48,865 nucleotides of DNA from Planosporangium mesophilum (GTDB lineage Bacteria > Actinomycetota > Actinomycetes > Mycobacteriales > Micromonosporaceae): assembly GCF_016863255.1 (NCBI RefSeq), contig NZ_BOON01000064.1, positions 1 through 48,865 of the forward strand, given 5' to 3'. The stretch's first letter is position 1. Every line of letters starts with the position of its first letter. Shown piece by piece: positions 25,694 to 33,875 of the stretch. The translations under genes were made by a program, and so were the position numbers. The notes below the pieces were generated by a model. The model made no database searches. It was not told the origin of the DNA and was given only the letters and a program-made list of their open reading frames with translations.

Positions 25694-26575
25694 ATGGCCG
25701 TCGTCGAACTGGGCGCGGCCCCGCGACTGGGGCCGCTCTACCGCAGCGCGGCGCTGACGGCCGTGCGGCGCAAGGCCGTCGGCGGCCGCGGCGCCGCGAC
25801 GCTTCCGGACACCGAGGTACGGGTACGCGAGGTCGCCGTGGACCGGGCGCACCTGGCCGCGTACGACCGGGTGTGCGGGTTCCGGCTGACCGACGAGCTA
25901 CCGGCCACGTACCCGCACATCCTCGCGTTCCCGCTCGCGGTGTCCCTGATGGCGCGGCCCGACTTCCCGCTCGCGCTGGTCGGCCTGGTCCACGTGGCCA
26001 ACCGCATCGAGGTGCACCGGCCACTGACCGCCGACGACCGCTTCGAGCTGCGGGTACGGGCCGAGGACCTGCGTGAGCACGAGCGCGGCCGGCAGGTCGA
26101 CCTGGTCGCGGAGGCGCTGGTCGACGGCGAGATCGTGTGGACCGGGCGGTCGGTGTACCTGCGCCGGGAGTCCAAGCCCGGCGGCTCCGGTGGCGGCGAT
26201 CGCCGCTCCGGTGACCGGACGCCCGCGCCCGACGGCGGTGCGCTGTGGCGGGTCACCCCGCGGGTGGGTAGCGAGTACGCCGACGTCTCCGGTGACCAGA
26301 ACCCGATCCACACCTCCCGCCTGGGCGCACGGGTACTCGGCTTCCCGACGCCCATCGCGCACGGCATGTGGAGCAAGGCCCGCTGCCTGGCCGCGCTGGA
26401 GGGCCGGCTGCCGGAGCGGTACACCGTGGACGTGTCGTTCAAGCTGCCGGTACCGCTGCCGTCGACGGTGGCGTTCTCAGCCACCCGGGCCGGGACCGAC
26501 GGCTGGCGGTTCGGGCTGCACGGCGCGAAGTCCGGCAAGCCGCACCTGTCGGGGGAAGTTATCCACAGGCCGTAG
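25694..26575 (+). CDS. htdX: MaoC-family 3-hydroxyacyl-thioester dehydratase (HtdX-like)
   Basis: 293 residues starting one base after fabG4. It is a double hot-dog protein: the N-terminal half (residues about 30-165) is a degenerate hot-dog (LPATYPHILAFPLAVSLMAR), the C-terminal half has the hydratase 2 motif SGDQNPIHTS with the catalytic Asp and His, followed by GFPTPIAHGMWSKA. A Gly/Ser/Asp-rich linker (GGSGGGDRRSGDR) joins them. It hydrates or dehydrates enoyl/3-hydroxyacyl thioesters, taking substrate from or to FabG4. The symbol rests on the fabG4-htdX gene order and family. Confidence 0.87.
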   Translation: MAVVELGAAPRLGPLYRSAALTAVRRKAVGGRGAATLPDTEVRVREVAVDRAHLAAYDRVCGFRLTDELPATYPHILAFPLAVSLMARPDFPLALVGLVHVANRIEVHRPLTADDRFELRVRAEDLREHERGRQVDLVAEALVDGEIVWTGRSVYLRRESKPGGSGGGDRRSGDRTPAPDGGALWRVTPRVGSEYADVSGDQNPIHTSRLGARVLGFPTPIAHGMWSKARCLAALEGRLPERYTVDVSFKLPVPLPSTVAFSATRAGTDGWRFGLHGAKSGKPHLSGEVIHRP

Positions 26576-26605
26576 TTGGGGCTCCCCGGGCTGGCGGTCG
26601 CTCCG

Positions 26606-26611
26606 TAGACT
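26606..26611 (+). promoter_or_regulatory. Putative -10 of the T7SS-type locus
   Basis: TAGACT lies about 34 bases before the GTG at 26645, leaving room for the strong GGGGAGG ribosome site. No clear -35. It suggests the locus is transcribed separately from htdX. Confidence 0.35.
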
Positions 26612-26644
26612 CGCGGCGATACGTCAGCCCGGGGAGGACCAGCA

Positions 26645-26950
26645 GTGACCCATCCGTCATTCAGCGTCGACCCGGCGCAACTGCAGCCCGTCGCGGACAA
26701 CATGCGCAGGCTCCGTGACGACCTCATGGAAACGGCGGATCGACAGCTGAAGCCGTGGGCCCAGGGTGACGACGCCGTCTTCGGCGAGTACGGGGCCGCC
26801 CAGGCGTGGACCAAGCTGCTCACGCTGTGGACCGAAGAGCTGCGGTGCGCGAGCAGGACCGCAAGCCACTGGGACGACAGGTTACGGGTGGCGATCGAGC
26901 ACTACCGGCGCAGCGACGCCGACAGCGCCCAGCGCCTGGGTAATGGCTGA
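26645..26950 (+). CDS. EspC/WXG100-like type VII secretion protein
   Basis: 101 residues from a GTG with GGGGAGG upstream. It starts SFSVDPAQLQPVADNMRRL, a pattern of the ESX-1 EspC-like family, and continues as two long helices (to LRVAIEHYRRSDADS) with a turn around the acidic GDDAVFGEYG. There is no exact WxG in the turn. Y87-x3-D91 (YRRSD) after the second helix fits the YxxxD/E secretion signal of type VII substrates. It is the first gene of a three-gene unit and is likely the co-secreted helical partner of the next protein. No ESX core components (EccC, EccD) lie in the window. Confidence 0.7.
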   Translation: MTHPSFSVDPAQLQPVADNMRRLRDDLMETADRQLKPWAQGDDAVFGEYGAAQAWTKLLTLWTEELRCASRTASHWDDRLRVAIEHYRRSDADSAQRLGNG

Positions 26951-26979
26951 CCAGCCGGACGGAAAACGGGGAGGCGTCG

Positions 26980-28548
26980 GTGGGCAGGACCGCCCTTGAG
27001 CGTCTGGAGCGGCTTCAAAAGGAAATCGGCGGATCGATGAACCTCCTGACGCAGGGGGACATGCTCCGCCTCGTGCGTCAGGCGCTGGCGGAGCCGTCCC
27101 CACGCGGGTCGGCAGAGGAACTCACCAATCGCGTGAACGTGCTTCAGGACGCCGGCCACGAATGCGCCGAGCAACAGAAGTTCCTCAACACGCAGGTTGG
27201 CGACCGGCTGTGCGCCGCCTGGACCGGAGCGGCGGCGGAGAGCGCCAAAGCCGGCACCGCGGCTCTCGACCACACGCTGGAGCGCGCCGGGGAGGTCTTC
27301 GTCGAAGCCTTGATCGCGCTCCGCACGCTCAGCCAGGCGGTCGAGGATGCTCGGAAGGCGGACGGTTACGGCCGCAGCGATCTTGAGCAGGCGGAGCACA
27401 TCCTCGCCGAAATATGCTCGTCCAGCCTCCCCGATCAACTGGAGGACGACGGCTTGCGGGAGCAGGCCCACAACGCGGCGAAGGACGGCATCGCGACGAT
27501 GGTCTCGGCGGCGCATCACCTCCGGGACGCGAGCCAGGTGCTGGAACGGAAGTTCAGCGAACTGTCGTCCCGCGCGCGCGCCGCCCTGCTGGGCAGCCGG
27601 CTGCAACCGGACTTCCTCAGCGACCTGACCGATCCGCTGGTCATCGCGGACGCCGCCGTCCCGGGAGGTCCGCACGACGCCAACCTGATCCTCACCGCCG
27701 ACGCGGCGCGCCGCGCCAACGACCGGCTCGGCCAGATGAACGCCCGGGACCGCGAGCGCTTCACCGGGATGCTGCACGCCTGCGACTCCCCACAGGAGGA
27801 GGCGTACGTACTGCAGGCGCTCGCGGCCGGTTACAGCCTGGACCAGATCCGGGACTTCGACGCCAAGATCCACCTGCACGCCGAGGACCCGATGTGGCTG
27901 CGGCAGCACCTGACCCCGATCGTCGACGACTCCGGGCCCGACAAGTTCAACAGCCACCGGTCGGTCGATTTCGACGGCCGGGACTGGACCCAGGGCAACG
28001 ACCCGACATGTGTCGCGATGTCGACCGTGATGGCCCGGGCAGAGATCGATCCGCTGTACGCGCTGCAGTTGACGACCGGCGACCACCCCGGCGACCCGGC
28101 CTACGACAACCCGGACGCCTTCGCCCGGCGGTTGCACGACGAGCAGCACCGGATCTACGACGACGGTCGCACCTGGCTGCAGGACCTGTTCGGCCAGGAC
28201 GGCATGACCGAGGGACAAGCGCGCGACATCGCCAACGAGCAGGTGGCCTCACGCACCGGGGCGAGCTACCACAAGGTGGAGGTCGACTCGGCCGGTGACC
28301 GCCGCGGTGTCCTCCCTGACGTGGAGATGGCGGTCGACCAGGGGTTGCCGGTCACGTTCACAGTCCGGGACGGCGACCGCGCCCACGAGATGGCGATCGT
28401 GGGCCGCCAGGGCGACATGCTGGAGGTGTACAACCCGTGGGGGTACACCGTCTGGGTCAGCGAGGACGACTTCGTGAACGGCCGCATGAACGTCATCGAG
28501 GACGGCGTTCCGGCGAACGTGCACGCCGTCAACGTGCCGCGGCGCTAG
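26980..28548 (+). CDS. Helical WXG-type protein with a papain-like cysteine peptidase domain (putative T7SS effector)
   Basis: 522 residues from a GTG with GGGGAGG five bases upstream. Residues 1-205 are almost wholly helical, with W81-T-G83 (AAWTGAAAESAK) as in WXG100 proteins fused to effectors. The C-terminal part (about 320-520) has the marks of a papain-like fold: Q338 six residues before C344 (QGNDPTC, matching the Gln-Cys spacing of papain), H469 (DRAHEMAIVG) and N485 (VYNPWG), in the right order. The segment before the His (PDVEMAVDQGLPVTFTV) resembles C39/C70-type peptidases. No signal peptide, so secretion would be through the type VII route. Target unknown: peptide, peptidoglycan stem or isopeptide. 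The adjacent chagasin-like gene supports a cysteine-protease role. Confidence 0.72.
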   Translation: MGRTALERLERLQKEIGGSMNLLTQGDMLRLVRQALAEPSPRGSAEELTNRVNVLQDAGHECAEQQKFLNTQVGDRLCAAWTGAAAESAKAGTAALDHTLERAGEVFVEALIALRTLSQAVEDARKADGYGRSDLEQAEHILAEICSSSLPDQLEDDGLREQAHNAAKDGIATMVSAAHHLRDASQVLERKFSELSSRARAALLGSRLQPDFLSDLTDPLVIADAAVPGGPHDANLILTADAARRANDRLGQMNARDRERFTGMLHACDSPQEEAYVLQALAAGYSLDQIRDFDAKIHLHAEDPMWLRQHLTPIVDDSGPDKFNSHRSVDFDGRDWTQGNDPTCVAMSTVMARAEIDPLYALQLTTGDHPGDPAYDNPDAFARRLHDEQHRIYDDGRTWLQDLFGQDGMTEGQARDIANEQVASRTGASYHKVEVDSAGDRRGVLPDVEMAVDQGLPVTFTVRDGDRAHEMAIVGRQGDMLEVYNPWGYTVWVSEDDFVNGRMNVIEDGVPANVHAVNVPRR

Positions 28549-28557
28549 GAGGCGGCG

Positions 28558-28974
28558 ATGTCAGGAGGATCCGTGCCCGAACCCCATGGCCGCCGCACCG
28601 ACCGGGACCTGGCCGAAATCGACGTGCCGGCGCTGCTCCGCGACGGGCTGGCCACCGCCGGCCCCACCCACCACGAACTGTTCGGCGATGCGCGGATCGC
28701 CGCTGCCGTCGCGGCCGACCGGCTCGGCGTGCAGCCCCGATCGCTGACGTTCCTGGCCGAGGTGGCCCGGCGAGGCGGCATCGGGTACGCGGCCGGGCTG
28801 CCCGAGCCGCTGCCCGGTGCGGCGCGCACCGCGTTGGCCCGCGACTGGCTGGAGGCGGCGAGTACCGTGCCGGCTGACAGGCGCGCCGACGAGGAGTTCG
28901 CCCGCTGGCTCGACGCGGTCGCCGTCATCCTGGGTGTACGCCAACACACCGCGCCGCCGCCAGAGGTGCGCTGA
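28558..28974 (+). CDS. Small protein of unknown function in the T7SS-type locus
   Basis: 138 residues starting nine bases after the peptidase gene, with GGAGG in the gap, so it is in the same operon. The sequence is Ala/Arg-rich and helical (HHELFGDARIAAAVAADRLG, SLTFLAEVARRGG, EEFARWLDAVAVILGV) with no signal peptide, TM helix, Cys or recognised motif. Its position directly after a putative secreted effector suggests a chaperone or cytosolic immunity protein, but that is inference from place only. Confidence 0.7.
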   Translation: MSGGSVPEPHGRRTDRDLAEIDVPALLRDGLATAGPTHHELFGDARIAAAVAADRLGVQPRSLTFLAEVARRGGIGYAAGLPEPLPGAARTALARDWLEAASTVPADRRADEEFARWLDAVAVILGVRQHTAPPPEVR

Positions 28975-29023
28975 TCGGTCACCGGCGCCGCCGGCGCGCC
29001 GTGCGGCGACGGCGTCCGGCCCC

Positions 29024-29464
29024 TCAGCGCACCGTCACGGTCCAGACGGCGTCGCGTGACTCGGCCGTGGTCCGGTCGGTCCCACAGCCCTGGAAGCAGT
29101 TGTGCAGCGTGATGGCGACCGAGCCGGTGCGCCGCGCGTCGAACACGAAGTACCGGGTGCCGGCCCCTCCGCCGATCGCCGGGCCGAACACCCGGTCGGC
29201 GATGTTGCCGTCGACCTGCTCGCTGCGGACGAGCGCGACGACGCCGTCCGGCGTGGCGGCGGCGGTCCAGTGGTCACCCACCGAAGACCCCCGGTCCGGA
29301 ACGGCCAGGGAGAACCGGTGGCCGTGGCCCACGACCACCGCGCTGTCGCCCTGAGGGTGGACGTCGCCGTAACGCGCCCGCCGCACACCGTTGATCGCGG
29401 CCATCCCGGCCAGCGCGGCCACCACCACGGCCGCGAGGGTCACCAGCCACCACCGTTGGCGCAT
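29024..29464 (-). CDS. Membrane-anchored chagasin-like (I42) cysteine-protease inhibitor
   Basis: 146 residues from the ATG at 29464 with GGAGGG six bases upstream. An N-terminal hydrophobic helix (WWLVTLAAVVVAALAGMAAI) exports or anchors it outside the cell. The domain behind it fits inhibitor family I42: VVVGHGHRFSLAV, then SSVGDHWTA in the place of the NPTTGY-W loop, and GGGAGTRYFVFDARRTGSVAI in the place of the G-x-G-x(4)-F loop. A CFQGC pair is an added likely disulfide, and the RPW loop is not clear. Chagasin-type proteins block papain-like peptidases. It ends 49 bases from the convergent operon encoding a papain-like protein, suggesting a self-protection role. The family call is moderate. 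Confidence 0.6.
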   Translation of the reverse strand: MRQRWWLVTLAAVVVAALAGMAAINGVRRARYGDVHPQGDSAVVVGHGHRFSLAVPDRGSSVGDHWTAAATPDGVVALVRSEQVDGNIADRVFGPAIGGGAGTRYFVFDARRTGSVAITLHNCFQGCGTDRTTAESRDAVWTVTVR

Positions 29465-29565
29465 CGCTCGCCCTCCATCGCCCGACTGCCCCGCCAATGT
29501 ACGAGGTGCGCGCGAGGCCGGGGCGCCCGAATCCGGGCCCGGCGGCAGGACGGGTACGGCTGGCA

Positions 29566-29571
29566 TAACCT
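29566..29571 (+). promoter_or_regulatory. Putative -10 of a leaderless promoter (D-amino-acid oxidase)
   Basis: TAACCT ends six bases before the ATG at 29578; no ribosome site is present in the gap. Confidence 0.45.
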
Positions 29572-29577
29572 CAGCGA

Positions 29578-30588
29578 ATGACGCAAGCGGGCCCGGACGC
29601 GATCGTGCTCGGAGCGGGGGTCATCGGGCTGAGCACCGCCATCTGCCTGGCCGAAGCGGGCCTGCGCGTCCTGGTCCGCACCGAGGCCCTGCCGGCCCGT
29701 ACCACGTCCGCCGCGGCGGCCGCCCTGGTCGGGCCGCTCTCCTTCCCGCCCGGTCACGCTGCGTCCGACTGGGAGCGGGTGACGCTCGTCGAGTTCACGG
29801 CGCTCGCCGAGGTGCCCCACACCGGGGTGCGGATCCGCAGCGGCCTGCTGGCCGCCCGCCCGGGCCTGCCCCCGCCGCCGAACTCCGAGTTCACCGCGGG
29901 CCTGGAACCGGCCGACCCGGACGAACTGCCGGCCGGCTTCGAGTACGGGTTCCGGGCGACCCTGCCGCTGGTCGACATGCCGGTCTACCTGGCGTACCTC
30001 ACCGACCGGCTGGCCAGGGCCGGTGGGCGGGTGGACGTCGCGCCGGCCGAGTCGCTCGCCGAGGTTGCGCGGGACGCTCCGCTGATCGCCAACTGCACCG
30101 GGGTCGGCGCGCACGCGCTCGTACCCGATCCCGAGGTGCACCCGGTACGCGGCCAGCACGTGGTCGTGGAGAACCCGGGGCTGGAGACGTTCTTCCTGGA
30201 GGCGCCGATCGGCAGCGCGTGGGCCGGCTACTTCCCGCACGACGACCACGTCGTCCTCGGCGGTACGGCGTCGGTCGACGACTGGAACCTGGCCGCCGAC
30301 CCCGCGATCGCCCGGGAGATCCAGAACCGGTGCGGCGAGATCGAGCCCCGGCTGCTGGGCGCGCGGGTACTGGCCCACCGCGTCGGCCTGCGGCCGGCCC
30401 GCCCGACGGTACGGCTGGAGGTCGAGGAGATCGGTGCGGCGCGGTGCGCGCACAACTACGGTCACGGGGGCGTCGGGGTCTCGATGTCCTGGGGCTGCGC
30501 CCGCGAGGCGGCGGCACTGCTGGTCACCGGCTGGTCCGGCGGCGCCGGCCCGCCGACGGTGCATCCCAGCCCGGTCGAGCCCGGCTAA
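29578..30588 (+). CDS. FAD-dependent D-amino-acid oxidase
   Basis: 336 residues. DAO oxidises D-amino acids to imino acids with release of hydrogen peroxide. The dinucleotide-binding start is DAIVLGAGVIGLSTAICLAEAG, followed by TTSAAAAALVGPL where eukaryotic DAO has the flavin loop. The C-terminus has the DAO signature region HNYGHGGVGVSMSWGCA and the substrate Arg context VGLRPARPTVRLEVE. VRGQHVVVENPGLETFF fits the family. The length is normal. A -10-like hexamer six bases upstream suggests leaderless translation. With the convergent inhibitor gene behind it, it is a one-gene unit followed within 40 bases by oligopeptidase B. Confidence 0.9.
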   Translation: MTQAGPDAIVLGAGVIGLSTAICLAEAGLRVLVRTEALPARTTSAAAAALVGPLSFPPGHAASDWERVTLVEFTALAEVPHTGVRIRSGLLAARPGLPPPPNSEFTAGLEPADPDELPAGFEYGFRATLPLVDMPVYLAYLTDRLARAGGRVDVAPAESLAEVARDAPLIANCTGVGAHALVPDPEVHPVRGQHVVVENPGLETFFLEAPIGSAWAGYFPHDDHVVLGGTASVDDWNLAADPAIAREIQNRCGEIEPRLLGARVLAHRVGLRPARPTVRLEVEEIGAARCAHNYGHGGVGVSMSWGCAREAAALLVTGWSGGAGPPTVHPSPVEPG

Positions 30589-30612
30589 GCCCTACAACGG
30601 CGTTGCGCCGGG

Positions 30613-30618
30613 TAACGT
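30613..30618 (+). promoter_or_regulatory. Putative -10 of a leaderless promoter (oligopeptidase B)
   Basis: TAACGT ends eight bases before the GTG at 30627; no ribosome site is seen in the gap. Confidence 0.4.
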
Positions 30619-30626
30619 GGGCGAAC

Positions 30627-32708
30627 GTGACGAGCCAGCCGCCCATCGCCAAGCGAGTACCGTCCGAGCGCGTACACCACGGGGACACCGTGGTCGACGA
30701 GTACGCGTGGCTGCAGAACAAGGACGACCCGGAAACGATCGCCTACCTCGAGGCCGAGAACGCGTACACCGAGGGCGCGACCGCGCACCTCGGCACGCTG
30801 CGCGAAACGCTGTTCGACGAGATCAAGCTCCGCACCCAGGAGACCGACCTGTCGGTACCGACCCGCAAGGGCGGTTTCTGGTACTACACCCGGACCATCG
30901 AGGGCAAGCAGTACGGCGTCCACTGCCGTCGGGCCGTCGCGATCGGCGAGGTCGACCCGCCGTCCACACAGCACGGTGCTCCGCTGGCGGGTGAGGAGGT
31001 GCTGCTCGACGGCAACGAACTCGCCGCCGGCAAGGAGTTCTTCGCCCTCGGTACCTTCGACATCAGCCCGGACGCCCGGTGGCTCGCCTACTCGTGCGAC
31101 TTCGACGGCGACGAGCGGTTCACGCTGCGGATCAAGGACCTGCTCACCGGCGAGGTGCTGGCCGACGAGATCCCGAACACGTTCTACGGCTCGGCCTGGT
31201 CGGCCGACGGCTCGACGCTGTTCTACATCACCGTCGACGAGGCGTGGCGGCCGTACCGGGTCTGGCGCCACGTCCGCGGCACGACGGCCGCCGAGGACCA
31301 GGTGGTGTTCGAGGAGCCCGACGAGCGGTTCTGGGTCGGCGTCGACCTGACCCGGTCGGAGAAGTTCATCGTCGTCGACGTGCACAGCAAGATCACCAGC
31401 GAGGTGCACGTCATCCCGGCCGACCAGCCGGCCTCGCCGCCCCGCGTGATCGCGCCGCGGGAGCAGGGCGTCGAGTACTCGGTCGAGCACCACGGCCACC
31501 GGTTCCTGATCCTGCACAACAGGGGGGCGGAGGACTTCGCGCTGGCGTACACCTCTGTGGACACGCCGGGCGCGGACTGGACGCCGCTGCTGGAGCACGA
31601 GCCGGGTACCCGCCTGTTGCAGGTCGACGCGTTCGCCCGGCACATGGTGATCTCGTTGCGCCGTAACGGCCTCACCGGCCTGCGGGTGATGCCGTTCGAC
31701 GGCGGCTCCTCGTACGACATCGAGTTCCCCGAGCCGATCTACTCGGTCGGTCCGGACGCCAACCCGGAGTACGACACCGCCACGTTCCGGCTGCACTACG
31801 GCTCGCTGGTGACGCCCGAGTCGGTCTACGACTGCAACCTGGAGACCGGCGAACTGACGCTGCGCAAGCGGAAGCCGGTGCTCGGCGGGTACGACCCGGA
31901 GCGGTACGAGCAGCACCGCGAGTGGGCGATCGCCGAGGACGGCACCCGGGTACCGATCTCGCTGGTCTGCCTGCGTGACACGCCGCGCGACGGCTCGGCA
32001 CCGCTGCTGCTGTACGGGTACGGCTCGTACGAGCACGCGATCGACCCGTGGTTCTCGATCGCCCGGTTGTCGCTGCTCGACCGGGGCGTGGTGTTCGCCG
32101 TGGCGCACATCCGCGGCGGCGGTGAGATGGGGCGCCGCTGGTATGAGGACGGCAAACTGCTGGCCAAGAAGAACACCTTCACCGACTTCATCGCCTGCGC
32201 GGAGCACCTGGTGAAGGTCGGTTGGACCGGCACCGACCGGCTCGTGGCGCGCGGCGGGTCCGCCGGTGGCCTGCTCATGGGCGCGGTCGCCAACATGGCG
32301 CCGGACGCCTTCGCCGGCATCGTGGCGCAGGTGCCGTTCGTGGACGCGCTCAACTCGATCCTCGACCCGTCGCTGCCGCTCACGGTCACCGAGTGGGAGG
32401 AGTGGGGTAACCCGCTCGACGACCCCGACGTGTACGCGTACATGAAGTCCTACACGCCGTACGAGAACGTGGCCGACCGCGCGTACCCCGCGATCCTGGC
32501 CCTGACCAGTCTCAACGACACCCGAGTGCTCTACCACGAGCCGGCCAAGTGGGTCGCGCGCCTGCGCGCCACCGCACCGGACACGAAGGTGCTGATGAAG
32601 ACGGAGATGGGCGCCGGGCACGGCGGACCGAGCGGCCGGTACGACGCCTGGAAGGAAGAGGCGCTCGTCAACGCCTGGGTGCTCGACCTGCTCGGCCGCG
32701 CCTCCTGA
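30627..32708 (+). CDS. ptrB: Oligopeptidase B / prolyl oligopeptidase family (S9A)
   Basis: 693 residues from GTG 30627 (protein starts MTSQPPIAKRVPSERVHHG); the frame is open further upstream but there it is antisense or out of frame to D-amino-acid oxidase. An N-terminal strand (VVDEYAWLQNKDDPETIAYL) leads into a seven-bladed beta-propeller and then the alpha/beta hydrolase domain. The triad is S545 (RGGSAGGLLMG), D631 (SLNDTRVLYHEPAKW) and H665 (MGAGHGGPSGR). These positions match bacterial oligopeptidase B, which cleaves small peptides after basic residues in the cytosol. No signal peptide. A long hairpin lies just after the stop. Confidence 0.93.
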   Translation: MTSQPPIAKRVPSERVHHGDTVVDEYAWLQNKDDPETIAYLEAENAYTEGATAHLGTLRETLFDEIKLRTQETDLSVPTRKGGFWYYTRTIEGKQYGVHCRRAVAIGEVDPPSTQHGAPLAGEEVLLDGNELAAGKEFFALGTFDISPDARWLAYSCDFDGDERFTLRIKDLLTGEVLADEIPNTFYGSAWSADGSTLFYITVDEAWRPYRVWRHVRGTTAAEDQVVFEEPDERFWVGVDLTRSEKFIVVDVHSKITSEVHVIPADQPASPPRVIAPREQGVEYSVEHHGHRFLILHNRGAEDFALAYTSVDTPGADWTPLLEHEPGTRLLQVDAFARHMVISLRRNGLTGLRVMPFDGGSSYDIEFPEPIYSVGPDANPEYDTATFRLHYGSLVTPESVYDCNLETGELTLRKRKPVLGGYDPERYEQHREWAIAEDGTRVPISLVCLRDTPRDGSAPLLLYGYGSYEHAIDPWFSIARLSLLDRGVVFAVAHIRGGGEMGRRWYEDGKLLAKKNTFTDFIACAEHLVKVGWTGTDRLVARGGSAGGLLMGAVANMAPDAFAGIVAQVPFVDALNSILDPSLPLTVTEWEEWGNPLDDPDVYAYMKSYTPYENVADRAYPAILALTSLNDTRVLYHEPAKWVARLRATAPDTKVLMKTEMGAGHGGPSGRYDAWKEEALVNAWVLDLLGRAS

Positions 32709-32713
32709 CCTGA

Positions 32714-32773
32714 TCCCATGATCACGGAGAGTTCGGGTCGCCATGGCGGCCTCGACTCTCCGTGATCATGGGA
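32714..32773. terminator. Long hairpin between ptrB and threonine dehydratase
   Basis: Arms 32714-32732 and 32755-32773 are perfectly complementary (19 bp, starting TCCCATGATCACGG) with a 22-base loop that can form a smaller CCATGG-centred stem. It separates convergent genes. No T-tract. Confidence 0.7.
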
Positions 32774-32781
32774 GGGTCGGG

Positions 32782-33738
32782 TCAGGCGTCGAGTTCCTCG
32801 GCGATGAGGAGGCCGGCCAGCAGGGCGGGGTCGATGTTCCCGCCGCTGACCACGGCCACGGTACGGCCGGGCGGCAACTCTTCGCGGTGGTGCAGGTACG
32901 CCGCCGTGGTGACCGCGCCGCTGGGCTCGGCCACGATCCGCGCCGCGCGGGCCAGCAGCGACACCGTCGTCAGGATCTCCTCCTCGGAGACCGTGACGAT
33001 GCCGTCGAGCCGCTCGCGCAGGTGCGCGAAGGTCAACTCCGACAGGGGCGTCCGCAGGCCGTCGGCCATCGTGCGGTACCGGTCCTCGGTGGTCCACGAC
33101 CGCAGCTCGCCGTGGGCCAGGCTGTCCGCCGCGTCGGCGGCCAGCGCCGGCTCCACGCCGATCACCGTCGCCCGCGGCGCCAGGGCCTTCACCGCGGTCG
33201 CCACGCCGGAGGCGAGGCCGCCGCCCCCGACCGGTACCAGGACCACGTCGACCTCGGGCAGGTCCTCGACGATCTCCAGGCCGACCGTGCCCTGGCCGGC
33301 GATGATGTGGCGGTGGTCGTACGGCGGAATGATCGTCAGCCCGCGCTCGGCGGCCAGCTCGGCGGTGCGGCTCTCCCGCTCGGCGGGCGGGACCGTGACG
33401 ACCTCGGCGCCGAGGGCCCGGATGGCGTCGACCTTGACGGCCGGCGCGCCCTCGGGCACGACCACGACGACCGGGCTGCCCACCATCCGGCCCGCGTACG
33501 CGAGAGCCTGGCCGTGGTTGCCCGAGGAGTGCGTGATGACGCCGGCGGCCTGCGCGTCCAGGGGCAGCGACAGCAGGGCGTGCACGGCACCGCGTACCTT
33601 GAACGCGCCGATCGGCTGGAGGTTCTCCGGTTTGAGCCACAGGTCCGTCCCGATCGCCCACGACGCCAGCAACGGGGTACGGACCGCGATCCCGGCGATA
33701 CTCTTCGCGGCGGCGCGCACGTCCTCAATAGTGATCAT
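32782..33738 (-). CDS. Threonine/serine dehydratase (PLP-dependent, fold type II)
   Basis: 318 residues. It removes ammonia from threonine or serine through an enamine intermediate; some members racemise serine. The PLP lysine is K47 in PIGAFKVRGAVHAL, followed by SSGNHGQALAYAG and the phosphate-binding loop VPVGGGGLASGVA. The length shows a single catalytic domain without the C-terminal regulatory ACT domain of biosynthetic IlvA, so it is the catabolic or racemase type. AVVSGGNIDP at the end is the usual cofactor contact. ATG 33738 follows GAGG at about nine bases. Confidence 0.92.
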   Translation of the reverse strand: MITIEDVRAAAKSIAGIAVRTPLLASWAIGTDLWLKPENLQPIGAFKVRGAVHALLSLPLDAQAAGVITHSSGNHGQALAYAGRMVGSPVVVVVPEGAPAVKVDAIRALGAEVVTVPPAERESRTAELAAERGLTIIPPYDHRHIIAGQGTVGLEIVEDLPEVDVVLVPVGGGGLASGVATAVKALAPRATVIGVEPALAADAADSLAHGELRSWTTEDRYRTMADGLRTPLSELTFAHLRERLDGIVTVSEEEILTTVSLLARAARIVAEPSGAVTTAAYLHHREELPPGRTVAVVSGGNIDPALLAGLLIAEELDA

Positions 33739-33875
33739 TCAGTACCGCCTCATGTGAATCCTGGAGAGAGTGCCCTGCTCACGATGCCAAACTCCGCCGG
33801 GTACACGGCTCGCCGGGCCTTCCGTCGCCCGCGGCGGCGCCGACCGTCATCGGCGCGTCGATCGTGTCGACGGGG

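Noticed and set aside
29391-30626. Upstream extension of oligopeptidase B across the D-amino-acid oxidase gene
   Set aside because: Out of frame with the oxidase, which has full family motifs; the peptidase family begins near the GTG at 30627.
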